Shown: piece by piece, positions 33,892 to 43,267 of the stretch
Layout of the letters: every line of letters begins with the position of its first letter
Position numbering within the stretch: the first letter of the stretch is position 1
Source of the DNA: Neptunicoccus sediminis
GTDB taxonomy: Bacteria > Pseudomonadota > Alphaproteobacteria > Rhodobacterales > Rhodobacteraceae
Length of the DNA: 64,000 nucleotides
NCBI RefSeq assembly: GCF_001719615.1
Contig: NZ_MDVX01000001.1
Coordinates: 682,001-746,000, forward strand
Direction: 5' to 3'
Notes under the pieces: generated by a model
The model's input: the letters and a program-made list of their open reading frames with translations, nothing else
Told to the model about the DNA's origin: nothing
The model's database searches: none
Position numbers and translations under genes: made by a program

Positions 33892-34602
33892 TTATTTGCC
33901 ACCCGTTTCTTGCGTATTGTTGCTTGGGGTGGCGGTTGACGGGAAATCGGCGCGGATGGCGGCGGCGACATGTTCGGCCCAGATGCGGTAAACCTCGGCA
34001 CCGGGGTGAAATCCGTCACTGGCCATAAGCGAGGGGTCCAGTGGCAGGTCCAGTTGCAGGCGCGTCACCTCGGGGCGGTTGGTCAGAAATCCGGCCAGCG
34101 CCACATCATAGCGGCTTGCGGTCAGGCCGATCACATGGCGCAGCGGTTGGGGCAGAACGGGAAACCGGCCCATCGGTGGCAAAGCGGTTGTGTAAATGCG
34201 TTTTGCACCGAATTTTGTACACAGCAGGGTAAGAAGCCGGTCCTGCATCGCCAGCCAGCGGCGCAGCGGCACAGAGCGGGTCACGTCATTCACCCCGATG
34301 GCGAGAACAACCGCATCATATGTTGCAGGGTCGCGCCGTTCCATCCACTCCAGCGTGCTGGCCGTGGTCGCGCCGGTCTTTGCAACAAGGGTCCAGTCCA
34401 GTGCATAATCCGCAGATAACGCCCGGACGAGCTGTCCGCTCAGCGCTTGATCCTGCGTTTTTACGCCGACACCAGCGGCAGAGCTGTCGCCCAGCACCAG
34501 CAGGCGCAGCGGGGTGCCAGTGCCCAGTTGACCGGACCGCGCCCCACTGGCTTCGGGCAGGATCAGCGCGTGTTTGCGCACGCCAAGCCCTTGCCAGATC
34601 AA
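33892..34602 (-). CDS. SGNH/GDSL family hydrolase
   Basis: A 236-residue esterase-type protein. Block I is LVLGDSSAAGVG (nucleophile Ser), block III GVND, and block V DGFHP (Asp/His). The start is uncertain: the TTG at 34602 is the first common start codon, but coding sequence continues in frame upstream to a TGA near 34675, including LRAAIETFLKLSLSPLL, a likely N-terminal helix, without an ATG or GTG. Substrate unknown. Confidence 0.8.
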   Translation of the reverse strand: MIWQGLGVRKHALILPEASGARSGQLGTGTPLRLLVLGDSSAAGVGVKTQDQALSGQLVRALSADYALDWTLVAKTGATTASTLEWMERRDPATYDAVVLAIGVNDVTRSVPLRRWLAMQDRLLTLLCTKFGAKRIYTTALPPMGRFPVLPQPLRHVIGLTASRYDVALAGFLTNRPEVTRLQLDLPLDPSLMASDGFHPGAEVYRIWAEHVAAAIRADFPSTATPSNNTQETGGK

Positions 34603-34684
34603 CAGCGGCGAAAGAGACAGTTTCAGGAAGGTTTCAATTGCTGCGCGCAGGGTCCGCCCCCAGATCCGTCAAAGGTGGTTTGGA

Positions 34685-34909
34685 TTATTTGTAACCCTGA
34701 TACCGCTGGTTCGCGCGAGACACAAATTCGCTAAGCGCAGCATCATCAATACCGATGTCTGTCGCGCCGGAAAATTCGTATTTCCGCAGCTGGGGGGAGG
34801 TGTGCTGACTAGCGGTTTCCCGTGCGGTTTCGATCACACGGTCATGGGAGACCTGCACAATAGGTGTGGTCAGAAAAGTTGTCAGGATGACAGCAGTAAG
34901 AGCCGACAT
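34685..34909 (-). CDS. small exported protein of unknown function
   Basis: A 74-residue protein beginning MSALTAVILTTFLTTPIV, which could be a signal peptide or membrane anchor. A polar region follows, ending SRANQRYQGYK. AAGGAT lies at good spacing before the ATG. It precedes the SGNH hydrolase on the same strand. No family was recognised. Confidence 0.55.
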   Translation of the reverse strand: MSALTAVILTTFLTTPIVQVSHDRVIETARETASQHTSPQLRKYEFSGATDIGIDDAALSEFVSRANQRYQGYK

Positions 34910-35148
34910 TGTTTTATCCTTGAAAAGAGCCTGCCACCAGCCGGTAATCTCCGGCGGCGGTGCTGTAAGAGTTGGGGGGTAAATAGGGAAGTGATCGCTG
35001 CTTTCAAGGCTTAAGTAACAAATTTGCGAAATCCTGTCGAAGATGTGATCCGTATTGCGGTTCAGGCCGTCTGACAGGCCCGTTGTGACGGTCGCGTCAC
35101 ATGTCTTCCGGCTTTCCATTTTTGTGTGACCATGCCAGAAACAGCGAT

Positions 35149-35793
35149 ATGGCCAAACAGTTAGACTATCACACGATCTATAAGATTTTCGATCGCTTCC
35201 GCGACAGCGAACCGGAACCCAAAGGCGAGCTGGAACATACCAACGCCTATACGCTTGTGGTTGCCGTCGCACTTTCGGCGCAGGCGACCGACGCGGGGGT
35301 GAACAAAGCCACGCGCGGGCTGTTTGCTGTGGCAGATACGCCGGAAAAGATGCTCGCGCTTGGGCTGGAGGGTGTGACCGAACATATCAAGACCATCGGG
35401 CTGTTCCGCCAGAAGGCCAAGAACGTAATCAAACTCAGCCAGCTTCTGGTGGATGATTACGGCGGCGTGGTGCCCAGCAGCCGTGCCGCCCTTGAAAGCC
35501 TTCCGGGTGTAGGGCGCAAGACTGCCAATGTGGTGTTGAATATGTGGTTCAAACAGCCGACACAGGCGGTGGACACCCATATTTTCCGCTTTGGCAACCG
35601 CACCGGTGTTGCTCCGGGTAAGGATGTTGTGGCAGTGGAACGGGCGATTGAGGATCACATCCCCGCCGAGTTCCAGCAGCACGCCCATCACTGGATGATT
35701 CTGCACGGGCGGTATATCTGCAAGGCCCGTAAACCCGTTTGTGCAAATTGCATTATCGAAGATCTATGTCCGTTCGAGGAGAAAACCACGTGA
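35149..35793 (+). CDS. nth: endonuclease III
   Basis: A 214-residue DNA glycosylase/AP lyase for oxidised pyrimidines. The helix-hairpin-helix carries the catalytic Lys in LPGVGRKTANVV, the Asp is in AVDTHIFR, and the [4Fe-4S] loop is CKARKPVCANCIIEDLC. ATG 35149 aligns with the usual start; an in-frame ATG at 35101 gives an odd 16-residue extension. Its stop overlaps the next start (GTGA at 35790-35793). Confidence 0.95.
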   Translation: MAKQLDYHTIYKIFDRFRDSEPEPKGELEHTNAYTLVVAVALSAQATDAGVNKATRGLFAVADTPEKMLALGLEGVTEHIKTIGLFRQKAKNVIKLSQLLVDDYGGVVPSSRAALESLPGVGRKTANVVLNMWFKQPTQAVDTHIFRFGNRTGVAPGKDVVAVERAIEDHIPAEFQQHAHHWMILHGRYICKARKPVCANCIIEDLCPFEEKTT

Positions 35794-36785
35794 CTAAGAA
35801 ATATCAGGTTGTCGGCATCGGCAACGCGCTTGTTGATGTTCTGGCGAATTGCGACGACAGTTTCCTGTCTGACAATGGCGTGGAAAAAGGCATCATGCAG
35901 TTGATCGACACGGATCGCGCAGCCGAACTCTATGGCATGATGGGGCCGGCGACGGAAATCTCTGGCGGGTCTGCGGCCAATACCATTGCAGGGATTGCGG
36001 CACTTGGCGGGCGGACCGCCTATGTGGGAAAGGTGAAAGACGACCAGTTGGGCGATATTTTTGCCCATGACATGCGTGCACAGGGGGCCGATTATAACGT
36101 GCCCCGTTCGCCCAAATCCGAAATCCATGAAACGGGCCGTTGTATGGTTCTGGTGACGCCGGACAGCGAACGGTCGCTGAACACCTATCTTGGCGTGTCA
36201 GAGCATTTGGGGCCTGACGACATCGACACCGAGATGATGGCCGAGGCGGATTGGATCTACCTTGAGGGCTACCGGTTTGACGGGTCTGAAAGCAAGGCCG
36301 CTTTCGCCAAGGCAATTGAGGCCTGTAAAAGCACTGGTGGCAAGGTTTCGGTGACGCTCTCCGATCCGTTCTGCGTGGACCGTCACCATCAGGCCTTCCG
36401 CGACATGATCCGCGATCATATTGACCTGCTGTTCTGTAACGAACACGAAATGGCAGCTATGTACCCTGCTGACACGCTGGACGAAAGCATCGCCCAAGCC
36501 GCAGAGCGGGTAGAGATCGTCGCCTGCACGGTCGGGGCCAAGGGCGCGATAATCGTGCGGAATGGCGAGCGCACCGAAGCCCCCGCCGAAGCTGCCAAAG
36601 TTGTGGATGTCACCGGCGCGGGTGATCTCTTTGCCGCCGGTTTCCTGCACGGTCTGGTTAATGGCCGCGACATGCTCACCTGCGGGCGCATGGGCTGTAT
36701 CGCTGCGGGCGAGATCATCAGCCACATCGGGGCCCGTCCCGAAGCCGATCTGGGCAAGCTGTTCCGCGAAAAGGGGCTGGAATAG
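35790..36785 (+). CDS. PfkB family carbohydrate kinase, adenosine kinase-like
   Basis: A 331-residue ribokinase-fold kinase. The N-terminal GIGNALVDVLA and EISGGSAANTIAGIAALGG bind substrate; the catalytic anion-hole motif is DVTGAGDLFAAGF. The pattern is typical of alphaproteobacterial adenosine kinase family proteins. The GTG start at 35790 follows GAGGAG and overlaps nth by four bases. Adenosine or another nucleoside is the probable substrate. Confidence 0.9.
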   Translation: MTKKYQVVGIGNALVDVLANCDDSFLSDNGVEKGIMQLIDTDRAAELYGMMGPATEISGGSAANTIAGIAALGGRTAYVGKVKDDQLGDIFAHDMRAQGADYNVPRSPKSEIHETGRCMVLVTPDSERSLNTYLGVSEHLGPDDIDTEMMAEADWIYLEGYRFDGSESKAAFAKAIEACKSTGGKVSVTLSDPFCVDRHHQAFRDMIRDHIDLLFCNEHEMAAMYPADTLDESIAQAAERVEIVACTVGAKGAIIVRNGERTEAPAEAAKVVDVTGAGDLFAAGFLHGLVNGRDMLTCGRMGCIAAGEIISHIGARPEADLGKLFREKGLE

Positions 36786-36797
36786 ACGGGTCCTGTC

Positions 36798-37706
36798 GTG
36801 AGCAGGTTTTTCCGTTCCAATCTGGTGCGCGCGCTTCTGGTGCTGTTGCTCGGGATTGTGTTTCTTGACGGGATGTCGGTGTTTATCAAGACGCTGCTGC
36901 CCCGTTACAGCGCGTTGGAACTCTCGGCGTATCGCAATGCGATTGGTATGATTCCGGCGATTGTCCTGATGCTCTGGAGTGGCGAGCTGCGCACCCATCC
37001 CCGCCGCCTGATGATCCCCCAGTGGAAGCTGGCCTTCGGGCGCGGGCTGATGGTGACGGTGGCACAGCTGTTCTGGTATATCGCGCTGGGCGGCACCGAA
37101 TTTGCGTTGGTGGCCGCCCTTGGCTACACCATGTCGCTGTTTGTTGTGGTGCTGTCGGTCCCCCTGCTGGGAGAGCGGGTCGGACTCTGGCGCTCCGTCG
37201 CGGTTGTAATGGGGTTTGCCGGCGCGGTCTGGATCGTGCGGCCGACGGCGGATAGTTTCAACCTTTATGCGCTGCTGCCCCTTGGTGCCGCCTTCTTTTA
37301 TGCGATGTCGATGGTGACAGTGCGGTTGGTGGATACGGCGGTGTCAAATGCCCTGTTGTATCTGTATTCGGCTGTCGCGGCGGCGGTCGTGAATGTAATT
37401 GTCGTGCTGGCCACCACGGGATTTGCGGGGATCGACAATATGCAGGATGCAATCCAGATCACAATCATGTCCCTGCTGGGGGGCTGCGGTGTGATTTGCA
37501 TGTTGATTTCCGTGCGTATGGCCGAGCCGAGCCTGCTGGCACCGTTCAACTATTTCGGCCTGATTTCTGCCTTTACCATGGGCTGGCTGGTGTTTGGCGA
37601 AGCGCCGTTCGACAAGATCTTTCCCGGTGTTCTGTTGATTATCGGCGGTGGACTGCTGGTGCTGTGGCGTGAGAATCCGGGGAAACGTGTCGCGTTGCAA
37701 AAGTGA
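36798..37706 (+). CDS. DMT superfamily (EamA) transporter
   Basis: A 302-residue membrane protein with about ten hydrophobic helices in two EamA repeats (FLDGMSVFIKTLL near the start, GFAGAVWIVRPTAD at the middle, FGLISAFTMGWLVFGEAP at the end). It starts with GTG 12 bases after the kinase gene. Substrate unknown; metabolite export is usual for the family. Confidence 0.88.
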   Translation: MSRFFRSNLVRALLVLLLGIVFLDGMSVFIKTLLPRYSALELSAYRNAIGMIPAIVLMLWSGELRTHPRRLMIPQWKLAFGRGLMVTVAQLFWYIALGGTEFALVAALGYTMSLFVVVLSVPLLGERVGLWRSVAVVMGFAGAVWIVRPTADSFNLYALLPLGAAFFYAMSMVTVRLVDTAVSNALLYLYSAVAAAVVNVIVVLATTGFAGIDNMQDAIQITIMSLLGGCGVICMLISVRMAEPSLLAPFNYFGLISAFTMGWLVFGEAPFDKIFPGVLLIIGGGLLVLWRENPGKRVALQK

Positions 37707-37725
37707 TCGTAGAGGGGAGAGATTC

Positions 37726-37770
37726 AGGGGCGCTGCCCCTGACCCCGGGATATTTATCGCCAGAAGAAGC
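37726..37770. repeat. GC-rich intergenic repeat-like element
   Basis: AGGGGCGCTGCCCCT (37726-37740) forms a 6-bp hairpin, followed by GACCCCGGGATATTTATCGC and CAGAAGAAG. I recall very similar sequences scattered through Rhodobacteraceae genomes; only one copy is visible here. Confidence 0.45.
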
Positions 37771-37790
37771 AGGGGCGGTGACACAATGAA

Positions 37791-37823
37791 AAAGCCCCGC
37801 AGGTTGCTGCGGGGCTTTGTTTT
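37791..37823. terminator. bidirectional terminator between convergent genes
   Basis: A perfect 10-bp stem (AAAGCCCCGC 37791-37800 with 37809-37818) with an eight-base loop has GTTTTT on the plus side and a T-run on the minus side. It serves the DMT gene and the leftward FadB-like gene. Confidence 0.9.
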
Positions 37824-37840
37824 TGGACCGGGTTATGCGC

Positions 37841-40045
37841 TTAGGCGGCTTTGGACTCTGCGCCGAAGCGACCGTAGAAGCTCTCGCCGTTTTTGGCCAT
37901 TTCCTTCAGCAGGGCAGGTGGCTCAAACCGGTCTCCGTAGCGGGCGGCGAGGTCTTCGCAGATCTCCACGGCTTTTTGCGAACCGAGGATGTCGAGCCAT
38001 GAGAACGGACCGCCGGACCAAGGCATGAAGCCCCAGCCGAGGATCGCACCCACATCGCCTTCGCGGATGTCTTCCAGCACGCCTTCTTCCAGCGCACGAA
38101 CCGCTTCGAGGACTTGCGCCATTGCCAGACGGTGTTGCACGTCTGTCAGGCTGGGCTGGTCCTCACGGACAGGGAAGTGATCGCCAAGACCCTTCCACAG
38201 ACCGGTGCGTTTGCCCTTTTCGTCGTAGTCGTAGAAACCGGCTTTGGTCTTGCGACCCAGACGGCCCATGTCGAACAGCTTTTGCACCACATCATCGCCG
38301 TTGGAGGCAGGATAGGCGTTGCCAAGGGCGGCTTTGGTAGCACGCATGATCTTTTCGGCCAGATCAATCGAGGTTTCATCCCCAAGTTGAAGCGGGCCGA
38401 GCGGGAAGCCCAGTTGCTTTGCGGCGTTTTCGATCAGGGCGGGTTCCACCCCTTCGGCCACCATCCGGTTTGCTTCGGCACCATAAGGGATGATGCAGCG
38501 GTTGGCGTAGAAGAAGCGTTCGTCGTTCACCACGATCGGCGTTTTGCGGATCTGGCGCACAAAGTCGAGCGATTTGGCCACAGCGCGATCACCGGTTTCC
38601 TTGCCTTTGATGATTTCCACCAGCAGCATTTTGTCTACAGGAGAGAAGAAGTGGATGCCGATGAACTGATCCGGACGGGCCGAAGCCTTGGCCAGTTCGC
38701 TGATCGGCAGAGTAGAGGTGTTGGTGGCAAAGATGCAATCCTCGCCCACGATGGCCTCTACCTTTTTGGTCATTTCCGCTTTGACGCCCACATCTTCGAA
38801 CACCGCCTCAACGATCAGGTCACAGCCTTTGAGCGCGTCGAGATCGGTGGTGGCCGTGATCAGAGAAAGCAGTTTCTCTTTCTTCTCGGGCGTGGATTTC
38901 TTCCGCGCGATACCCTTGTCGGCATGGGCCTCGGAATAGGCTTTGCCCTTGTCGGCGGCTTCCTGATTCTGGTCGATCAGAACCACTTCGATTCCAGCCA
39001 GAGCCGAAACCAGCGCGATGCCAGCACCCATCATGCCCGCGCCCAGAACGCCGACTTTCTTGACCGACTGATCGGGAATGCCTTTGGGACGCACAGCGCC
39101 TTTTTCCAACGCACCCTTGTTGATGAACAAGCTGTTGATCATGGCGCTGGAGGAGGGGTTCAGCAGGATGTTGGTGAACCAGCGGGCTTCAATCCGGATC
39201 GCTTGGTCAAACGGGACCAATGCGCCTTCGTAGACGGCGGCAAGCATGGCTTTGGCCGCTGGGAAAGCGCCTTGTGTCTTGCCGTGCACCATCGCGGTTG
39301 CACCGACAAAGGTCATGAAACCGGCTGGGTGGTAAGGGGTGCCGCCCGGCATCTTATAGCCCTTGGCATCCCAGGGTTTCACAAGATCGGCGTCTGTGGC
39401 AGATTCGATCCATGCTTTAGCAGATGAGATCAACTCGTCCGCAGGCACCACTTCGTCGATCAGGCCAGCGGCTTTGGCTTTGGCCGGTGCAACTGTTTTG
39501 CCTTCCAGCAGGAAGGAAGAGGCGTTCATCACGCCCAGTTTGCGCACCAGACGGGTGGTGCCACCACCGCCCGGAAAGATGCCGACCATGATTTCGGGCA
39601 GGCCGATTTTGGCTTTGGGGTTGTCCGCCACAAAGATGCGGTGACAGGCCAGCGGGATTTCCAGACCGATGCCAAGACCGGTGCCGGGCAGGGCGGCCAC
39701 AATAGGTTTGCCGCCCTTGTTGGTTTTCGGGTCCATACCGGCGCGTTCGATCTTACGCATGACCTCATGGCCCTGCATCACGCCGTCCATCAGCGCGCGG
39801 GCCGGATTATCGCCGCCCTTTTCCTTCCATTCCGCCAGAACCGTCAGGTCCATACCGGCCGCAAAGCTGTCTTTGCCGGAGGTGATGATCGCGCCTTTGA
39901 TGGCATCATCGCCCAGCACCGTGTCGATATGGTCGTTCAACTCGGCAAAGCCGGTTTCGGTCATGACGTTCATGGATTTATCGGGGCAATCCCACGTGAT
40001 GATGGCGATGCCGTCGTCGTCGAGTTTGTAGTGAAAATCTGTCAT
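37841..40045 (-). CDS. 3-hydroxyacyl-CoA dehydrogenase/enoyl-CoA hydratase (FadB/FadJ-like)
   Basis: A 734-residue trifunctional beta-oxidation enzyme. The N-terminal crotonase domain (about residues 1-190) has GMDLTVL and LPGTGLGIGLEIPLAC and EIMVGIFPGGGGTTRL. The C-terminal hydroxyacyl-CoA dehydrogenase has the NAD motif GVLGAGMMGAGIALVSA and FFSPVDKMLLVEII. It performs hydration and NAD-dependent oxidation, passing ketoacyl-CoA to the adjacent thiolase. 35 bases separate the two genes. Confidence 0.95.
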   Translation of the reverse strand: MTDFHYKLDDDGIAIITWDCPDKSMNVMTETGFAELNDHIDTVLGDDAIKGAIITSGKDSFAAGMDLTVLAEWKEKGGDNPARALMDGVMQGHEVMRKIERAGMDPKTNKGGKPIVAALPGTGLGIGLEIPLACHRIFVADNPKAKIGLPEIMVGIFPGGGGTTRLVRKLGVMNASSFLLEGKTVAPAKAKAAGLIDEVVPADELISSAKAWIESATDADLVKPWDAKGYKMPGGTPYHPAGFMTFVGATAMVHGKTQGAFPAAKAMLAAVYEGALVPFDQAIRIEARWFTNILLNPSSSAMINSLFINKGALEKGAVRPKGIPDQSVKKVGVLGAGMMGAGIALVSALAGIEVVLIDQNQEAADKGKAYSEAHADKGIARKKSTPEKKEKLLSLITATTDLDALKGCDLIVEAVFEDVGVKAEMTKKVEAIVGEDCIFATNTSTLPISELAKASARPDQFIGIHFFSPVDKMLLVEIIKGKETGDRAVAKSLDFVRQIRKTPIVVNDERFFYANRCIIPYGAEANRMVAEGVEPALIENAAKQLGFPLGPLQLGDETSIDLAEKIMRATKAALGNAYPASNGDDVVQKLFDMGRLGRKTKAGFYDYDEKGKRTGLWKGLGDHFPVREDQPSLTDVQHRLAMAQVLEAVRALEEGVLEDIREGDVGAILGWGFMPWSGGPFSWLDILGSQKAVEICEDLAARYGDRFEPPALLKEMAKNGESFYGRFGAESKAA

Positions 40046-40080
40046 CTGTTTTCTCTATCTGTATCTGTTTGGGGACGCAG

Positions 40081-41295
40081 TTAAACGCGCTCTAGGATGG
40101 TGGCGGCGCCCATGCCGGAGCCGATGCACAATGTGGCGAGACCCGTTTCCTTGTCAGAGCGTTCCATCTCGTCCAGCAGCGTGCCAAGGATCACAGCGCC
40201 CGTCGCGCCGAGCGGGTGGCCCATCGCAATTGCGCCGCCGTTCACGTTCAGCTTGGAATGGTCCACGTTGAAATGATGCTGGAAGCGCAGCACCACAGAG
40301 GCAAACGCCTCGTTCACTTCAAACAGGTCGATGTCACCGATGTTCATTCCGGTGCGTTCCAGAATCCGTTCTGTTACCGGAACAGGGCCTGTCAGCATGA
40401 TGGTCGGGTCGGTGCCGATTTTCGCAGTTGCCTTGATCCGTGCACGGGGTTTCAAACCGTTTCTTTCGCCAAATTCCTTGTTGCCGATCAGAACCGCCGC
40501 AGCACCATCCGCAATACCCGAAGAGTTGCCAGCGTGGTGGACGTGATTGATCTTTTCCAGTTCAGGATATTTCAGCAGGGCAATCGCATCAAAACCGGGC
40601 ATCACTTCGCCCTGCGCCTTGAACGAGGGGTTCAGCGAACCGAGCATTTGCATGTTGGTCTCACCGCGCACCATTTCATCGTGGCTGAGGATTTCGAGGC
40701 CGTTCTGGTCTGTGATGCCGAAGATGGATTTGTCAAAACGGCCATCCTTTTGCGCCTGTGCCGCACGCTTTTGGGATTCAACGGCGTATTCGTCACACAT
40801 ATCGCGGGTAAAGCCGTATTTGGTGGCGATAATGTCCGAGGAGATGCCTTGCGGGACAAAATAGGCTTTCATCGCCAGTGTCGGGTCAACGGCAATCGCG
40901 CCACCGTCCGAGCCCATTGGCACACGGGACATGGATTCCACACCACCAGCGATATAGGCATTGCCCATACCGCCCATGACTTGGCCTGCGGCCATGTTCA
41001 CGGCTTCCAGACCGGAGGCGCAGAAGCGGTTTACGGACACACCGGCAACGCTCTCGTCCAGGTCGGAGTAGAGCACGGCTGAACGGGCCAGACAGCCGCC
41101 CTGTTCGCCCACTTGGGACACGTTGCCCCAGATCAGGTCGTCCACGTCCTTGCTGTCAAAACCGGTGCGGCTTTGCAATTCGTTCAGGACTTCGGCGGAC
41201 AGACGCACGGCAGAGACTTCGTGCAGGGAGCCGTCTTTTTTCCCTTTACCCCGCGGAGAGCGGACGGTGTCATAGATATAAGCATCGTGGGTCAT
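40081..41295 (-). CDS. acetyl-CoA C-acyltransferase (thiolase, FadA-like)
   Basis: A 404-residue thiolase. The acyl-accepting Cys is in [13 protein letters not shown], the general base His in [15 protein letters not shown] and the second Cys in [11 protein letters not shown]. It cleaves 3-ketoacyl-CoA in beta-oxidation with the FadB-like protein next door. Confidence 0.95.
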   Translation of the reverse strand: MTHDAYIYDTVRSPRGKGKKDGSLHEVSAVRLSAEVLNELQSRTGFDSKDVDDLIWGNVSQVGEQGGCLARSAVLYSDLDESVAGVSVNRFCASGLEAVNMAAGQVMGGMGNAYIAGGVESMSRVPMGSDGGAIAVDPTLAMKAYFVPQGISSDIIATKYGFTRDMCDEYAVESQKRAAQAQKDGRFDKSIFGITDQNGLEILSHDEMVRGETNMQMLGSLNPSFKAQGEVMPGFDAIALLKYPELEKINHVHHAGNSSGIADGAAAVLIGNKEFGERNGLKPRARIKATAKIGTDPTIMLTGPVPVTERILERTGMNIGDIDLFEVNEAFASVVLRFQHHFNVDHSKLNVNGGAIAMGHPLGATGAVILGTLLDEMERSDKETGLATLCIGSGMGAATILERV

Positions 41296-41325
41296 GTGTA
41301 TGTTCCCTTGAGTTGATTGTTCGGT

Positions 41326-41958
41326 TTAGTCGGCTGCGCGTGGCATCAGATCGTAAGGCGTCCTATAGCCTTCCAATGCTTCGATATTGCCAAGCCAGCG
41401 GTTGATATTGGCCCATTCGTTCCGGTCGAAGCCGAAGTTTTCAGGGTAGAAAAGATAGCCGCAGCAAGAGAAATCCGCGTGGGTCGGGCCGTTGCCGACC
41501 AGCCAGTCGCGGTCTTCAAGGGCGGCGTCGAGCACGCCGTAAGCTGCCTTCAGGCGACCGAGATTAAAGCCGATGACTTCTTGCGGGCGCTTGTCTTCGG
41601 GCAGGAAATTCATCAAAAAGCGGGTCATTCCGGCCATAGAGGACATCTTGTGATTGTCCCACAGCACCCAGCGCAAAACTTCGCGTTTTTCCTGTGCGCT
41701 CTCGCCTTCGTATTTGCCCGTCAACTCGCTAATGTAGCTTTGGATGACGCCGGATTGGGTCAGTTTCACATCGCCATGTACCAGCACAGGTACTTCGCCC
41801 ATGACGGAAATATCCTTGCGGAATTCGGGTGAGCGGGTTTCGCCGTTGAAGAAATCGACCCAGACGGGTTCCCAGTTGAGGCCAGAGAGTTCAAGCGGCA
41901 GGGCGCATTTATAGGCGTTGCCGCTTTCGCCCATACAGTAGAGTTTCATATCAGCCAT
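41326..41958 (-). CDS. glutathione S-transferase family protein
   Basis: A 210-residue GST-fold protein. The thioredoxin-like N-terminal half (KLYCMGESGNAYKCALPLEL, then VPVLVHGDVKLTQSGVI) and the helical C-terminal half with DWLVGNGPTHADFSCCGY fit the family. It lies within the beta-oxidation cluster between thiolase and acyl-CoA dehydrogenase, which hints at detoxification of reactive acyl intermediates; that is inference. Confidence 0.88.
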   Translation of the reverse strand: MADMKLYCMGESGNAYKCALPLELSGLNWEPVWVDFFNGETRSPEFRKDISVMGEVPVLVHGDVKLTQSGVIQSYISELTGKYEGESAQEKREVLRWVLWDNHKMSSMAGMTRFLMNFLPEDKRPQEVIGFNLGRLKAAYGVLDAALEDRDWLVGNGPTHADFSCCGYLFYPENFGFDRNEWANINRWLGNIEALEGYRTPYDLMPRAAD

Positions 41959-42018
41959 GTTCCGTCCTTAGAGTGGTGGCGGCTTCGGAGTCTGCGCCAA
42001 AGCCGCGCAATTCAGGAA

Positions 42019-42041
42019 GTCCCGACCCGACGGGTCGGGAC
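42019..42041. terminator. perfect hairpin between acyl-CoA dehydrogenase and GST genes
   Basis: The stem GTCCCGACCC (42019-42028) pairs perfectly with 42032-42041 across a three-base loop. No strong T-tract follows on either side, so attenuation or mRNA stabilisation is as likely as termination. Confidence 0.55.
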
Positions 42042-42051
42042 GATGCTGTGA

Positions 42052-43206
42052 TCAGAGCGAGCGGCCTGCCAGTTCTTTCATGATCTCGTTGGTGCCGCCG
42101 TAAATGCGCTGCACACGGGCGTCTGTGTACATCTCTGCCACAGCATATTCCGACATAAAGCCGTAACCGCCGTGCAGTTGCAGACATTCGTCCAGCACTT
42201 CGCCTTGGGTGTCGGTCAGCCAGTATTTCGACATGGCTGCCTGTTCGACACTCAGTTCACCGCGCAGGTGGGCGGCGATCAACGTGTCAAGATAGGCCCG
42301 CGCCACTTGGGTTTTGGTTGCACATTCCACCAGTTTGAAGCGGGTGTTCTGGAACTGTGTCAGCGGTCCGCCGAACGCCTGACGTTCCTTACAATATTCA
42401 ATGGTCCGCGCTACAGCGCCTTCCATCGCGCCGACCGCGCCACAGCCGATGATCAGACGTTCCTGCGGAAGCTGCTGCATCATCTGGTAAAAGCCGCGGC
42501 CTTCTTCGCCACCCAGCAGGTTTTCCGGCGGGATTTCCACGTTGTCAAAGAACAGCTCGGACGTGTCGGCAGCTTTCATGCCGATCTTGTCCAGATTGCG
42601 CCCGCGCTGGAAGCCTTCGGCCCCGTCTGTTTCCAGAACGATCAGAGATGTGCCCTTGGCCCCTTGGGTCGGGTCGGTCTTGGCGGCGACGAGGATCAGG
42701 TTTGCGTGTTGGCCGTTGGTGATAAAGGTCTTCTGGCCGTTCAGCTTGTAGCTGTTGCCATCCTTGATCGCCTTGGTTTTGATTGACTGCACGTCGGAGC
42801 CGCCCGACGGCTCGGTCATGGCAAGCGCGCCGACCAGTTCACCGGATACCATCTTGGGCAGCCAGCGTTTTTTCTGCTCTTCGGTGCCGCAATGCAGGAT
42901 ATAGTGGCCTACAATGCCCGAATGGATGCCATGGCCCCAGCTTGCAAGGTTCTGGCGCGAGCCGGCCATCAGGATTACCGCTTCATGGCCGAAATCACCA
43001 CCGGCCCCGCCGTATTCTTCCGGAATGGACGGGCAGAGCAAGCCGAGTTCACCAGCTTGTTGCCAGGTGTCGCGGTCCATCTCGCCCTGCTTGCGCCATT
43101 TTTCAAACTTTGGCGCCCATTCGGTTTCGATAAACTGGGTTGTCATCTCGTCGAGCATCTTGTGCTCGTCGGTCATCCATGCGGATGGCAGGCTGGCGAT
43201 GGTCAT
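42052..43206 (-). CDS. acyl-CoA dehydrogenase (long-chain ACADL-like)
   Basis: A 384-residue flavin acyl-CoA dehydrogenase. FAD/substrate regions [17 protein letters not shown] and [14 protein letters not shown] are clear, and the ending [13 protein letters not shown] resembles the long-chain enzyme ACADL, where the catalytic Glu is not at this C-terminal site. It performs the first beta-oxidation step. Confidence 0.93.
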   Translation of the reverse strand: MTIASLPSAWMTDEHKMLDEMTTQFIETEWAPKFEKWRKQGEMDRDTWQQAGELGLLCPSIPEEYGGAGGDFGHEAVILMAGSRQNLASWGHGIHSGIVGHYILHCGTEEQKKRWLPKMVSGELVGALAMTEPSGGSDVQSIKTKAIKDGNSYKLNGQKTFITNGQHANLILVAAKTDPTQGAKGTSLIVLETDGAEGFQRGRNLDKIGMKAADTSELFFDNVEIPPENLLGGEEGRGFYQMMQQLPQERLIIGCGAVGAMEGAVARTIEYCKERQAFGGPLTQFQNTRFKLVECATKTQVARAYLDTLIAAHLRGELSVEQAAMSKYWLTDTQGEVLDECLQLHGGYGFMSEYAVAEMYTDARVQRIYGGTNEIMKELAGRSL

Positions 43207-43267
43207 GGTCTCTCTCCCTTAACGTGAGCGGGTGGCAAACCTGCCACCCGTGTCTTCTATGTGTTGC

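Noticed and set aside
38114-39427. 437-residue frame on the plus strand
   Set aside because: Antisense to the FadB-like gene; composition of a shadow frame.
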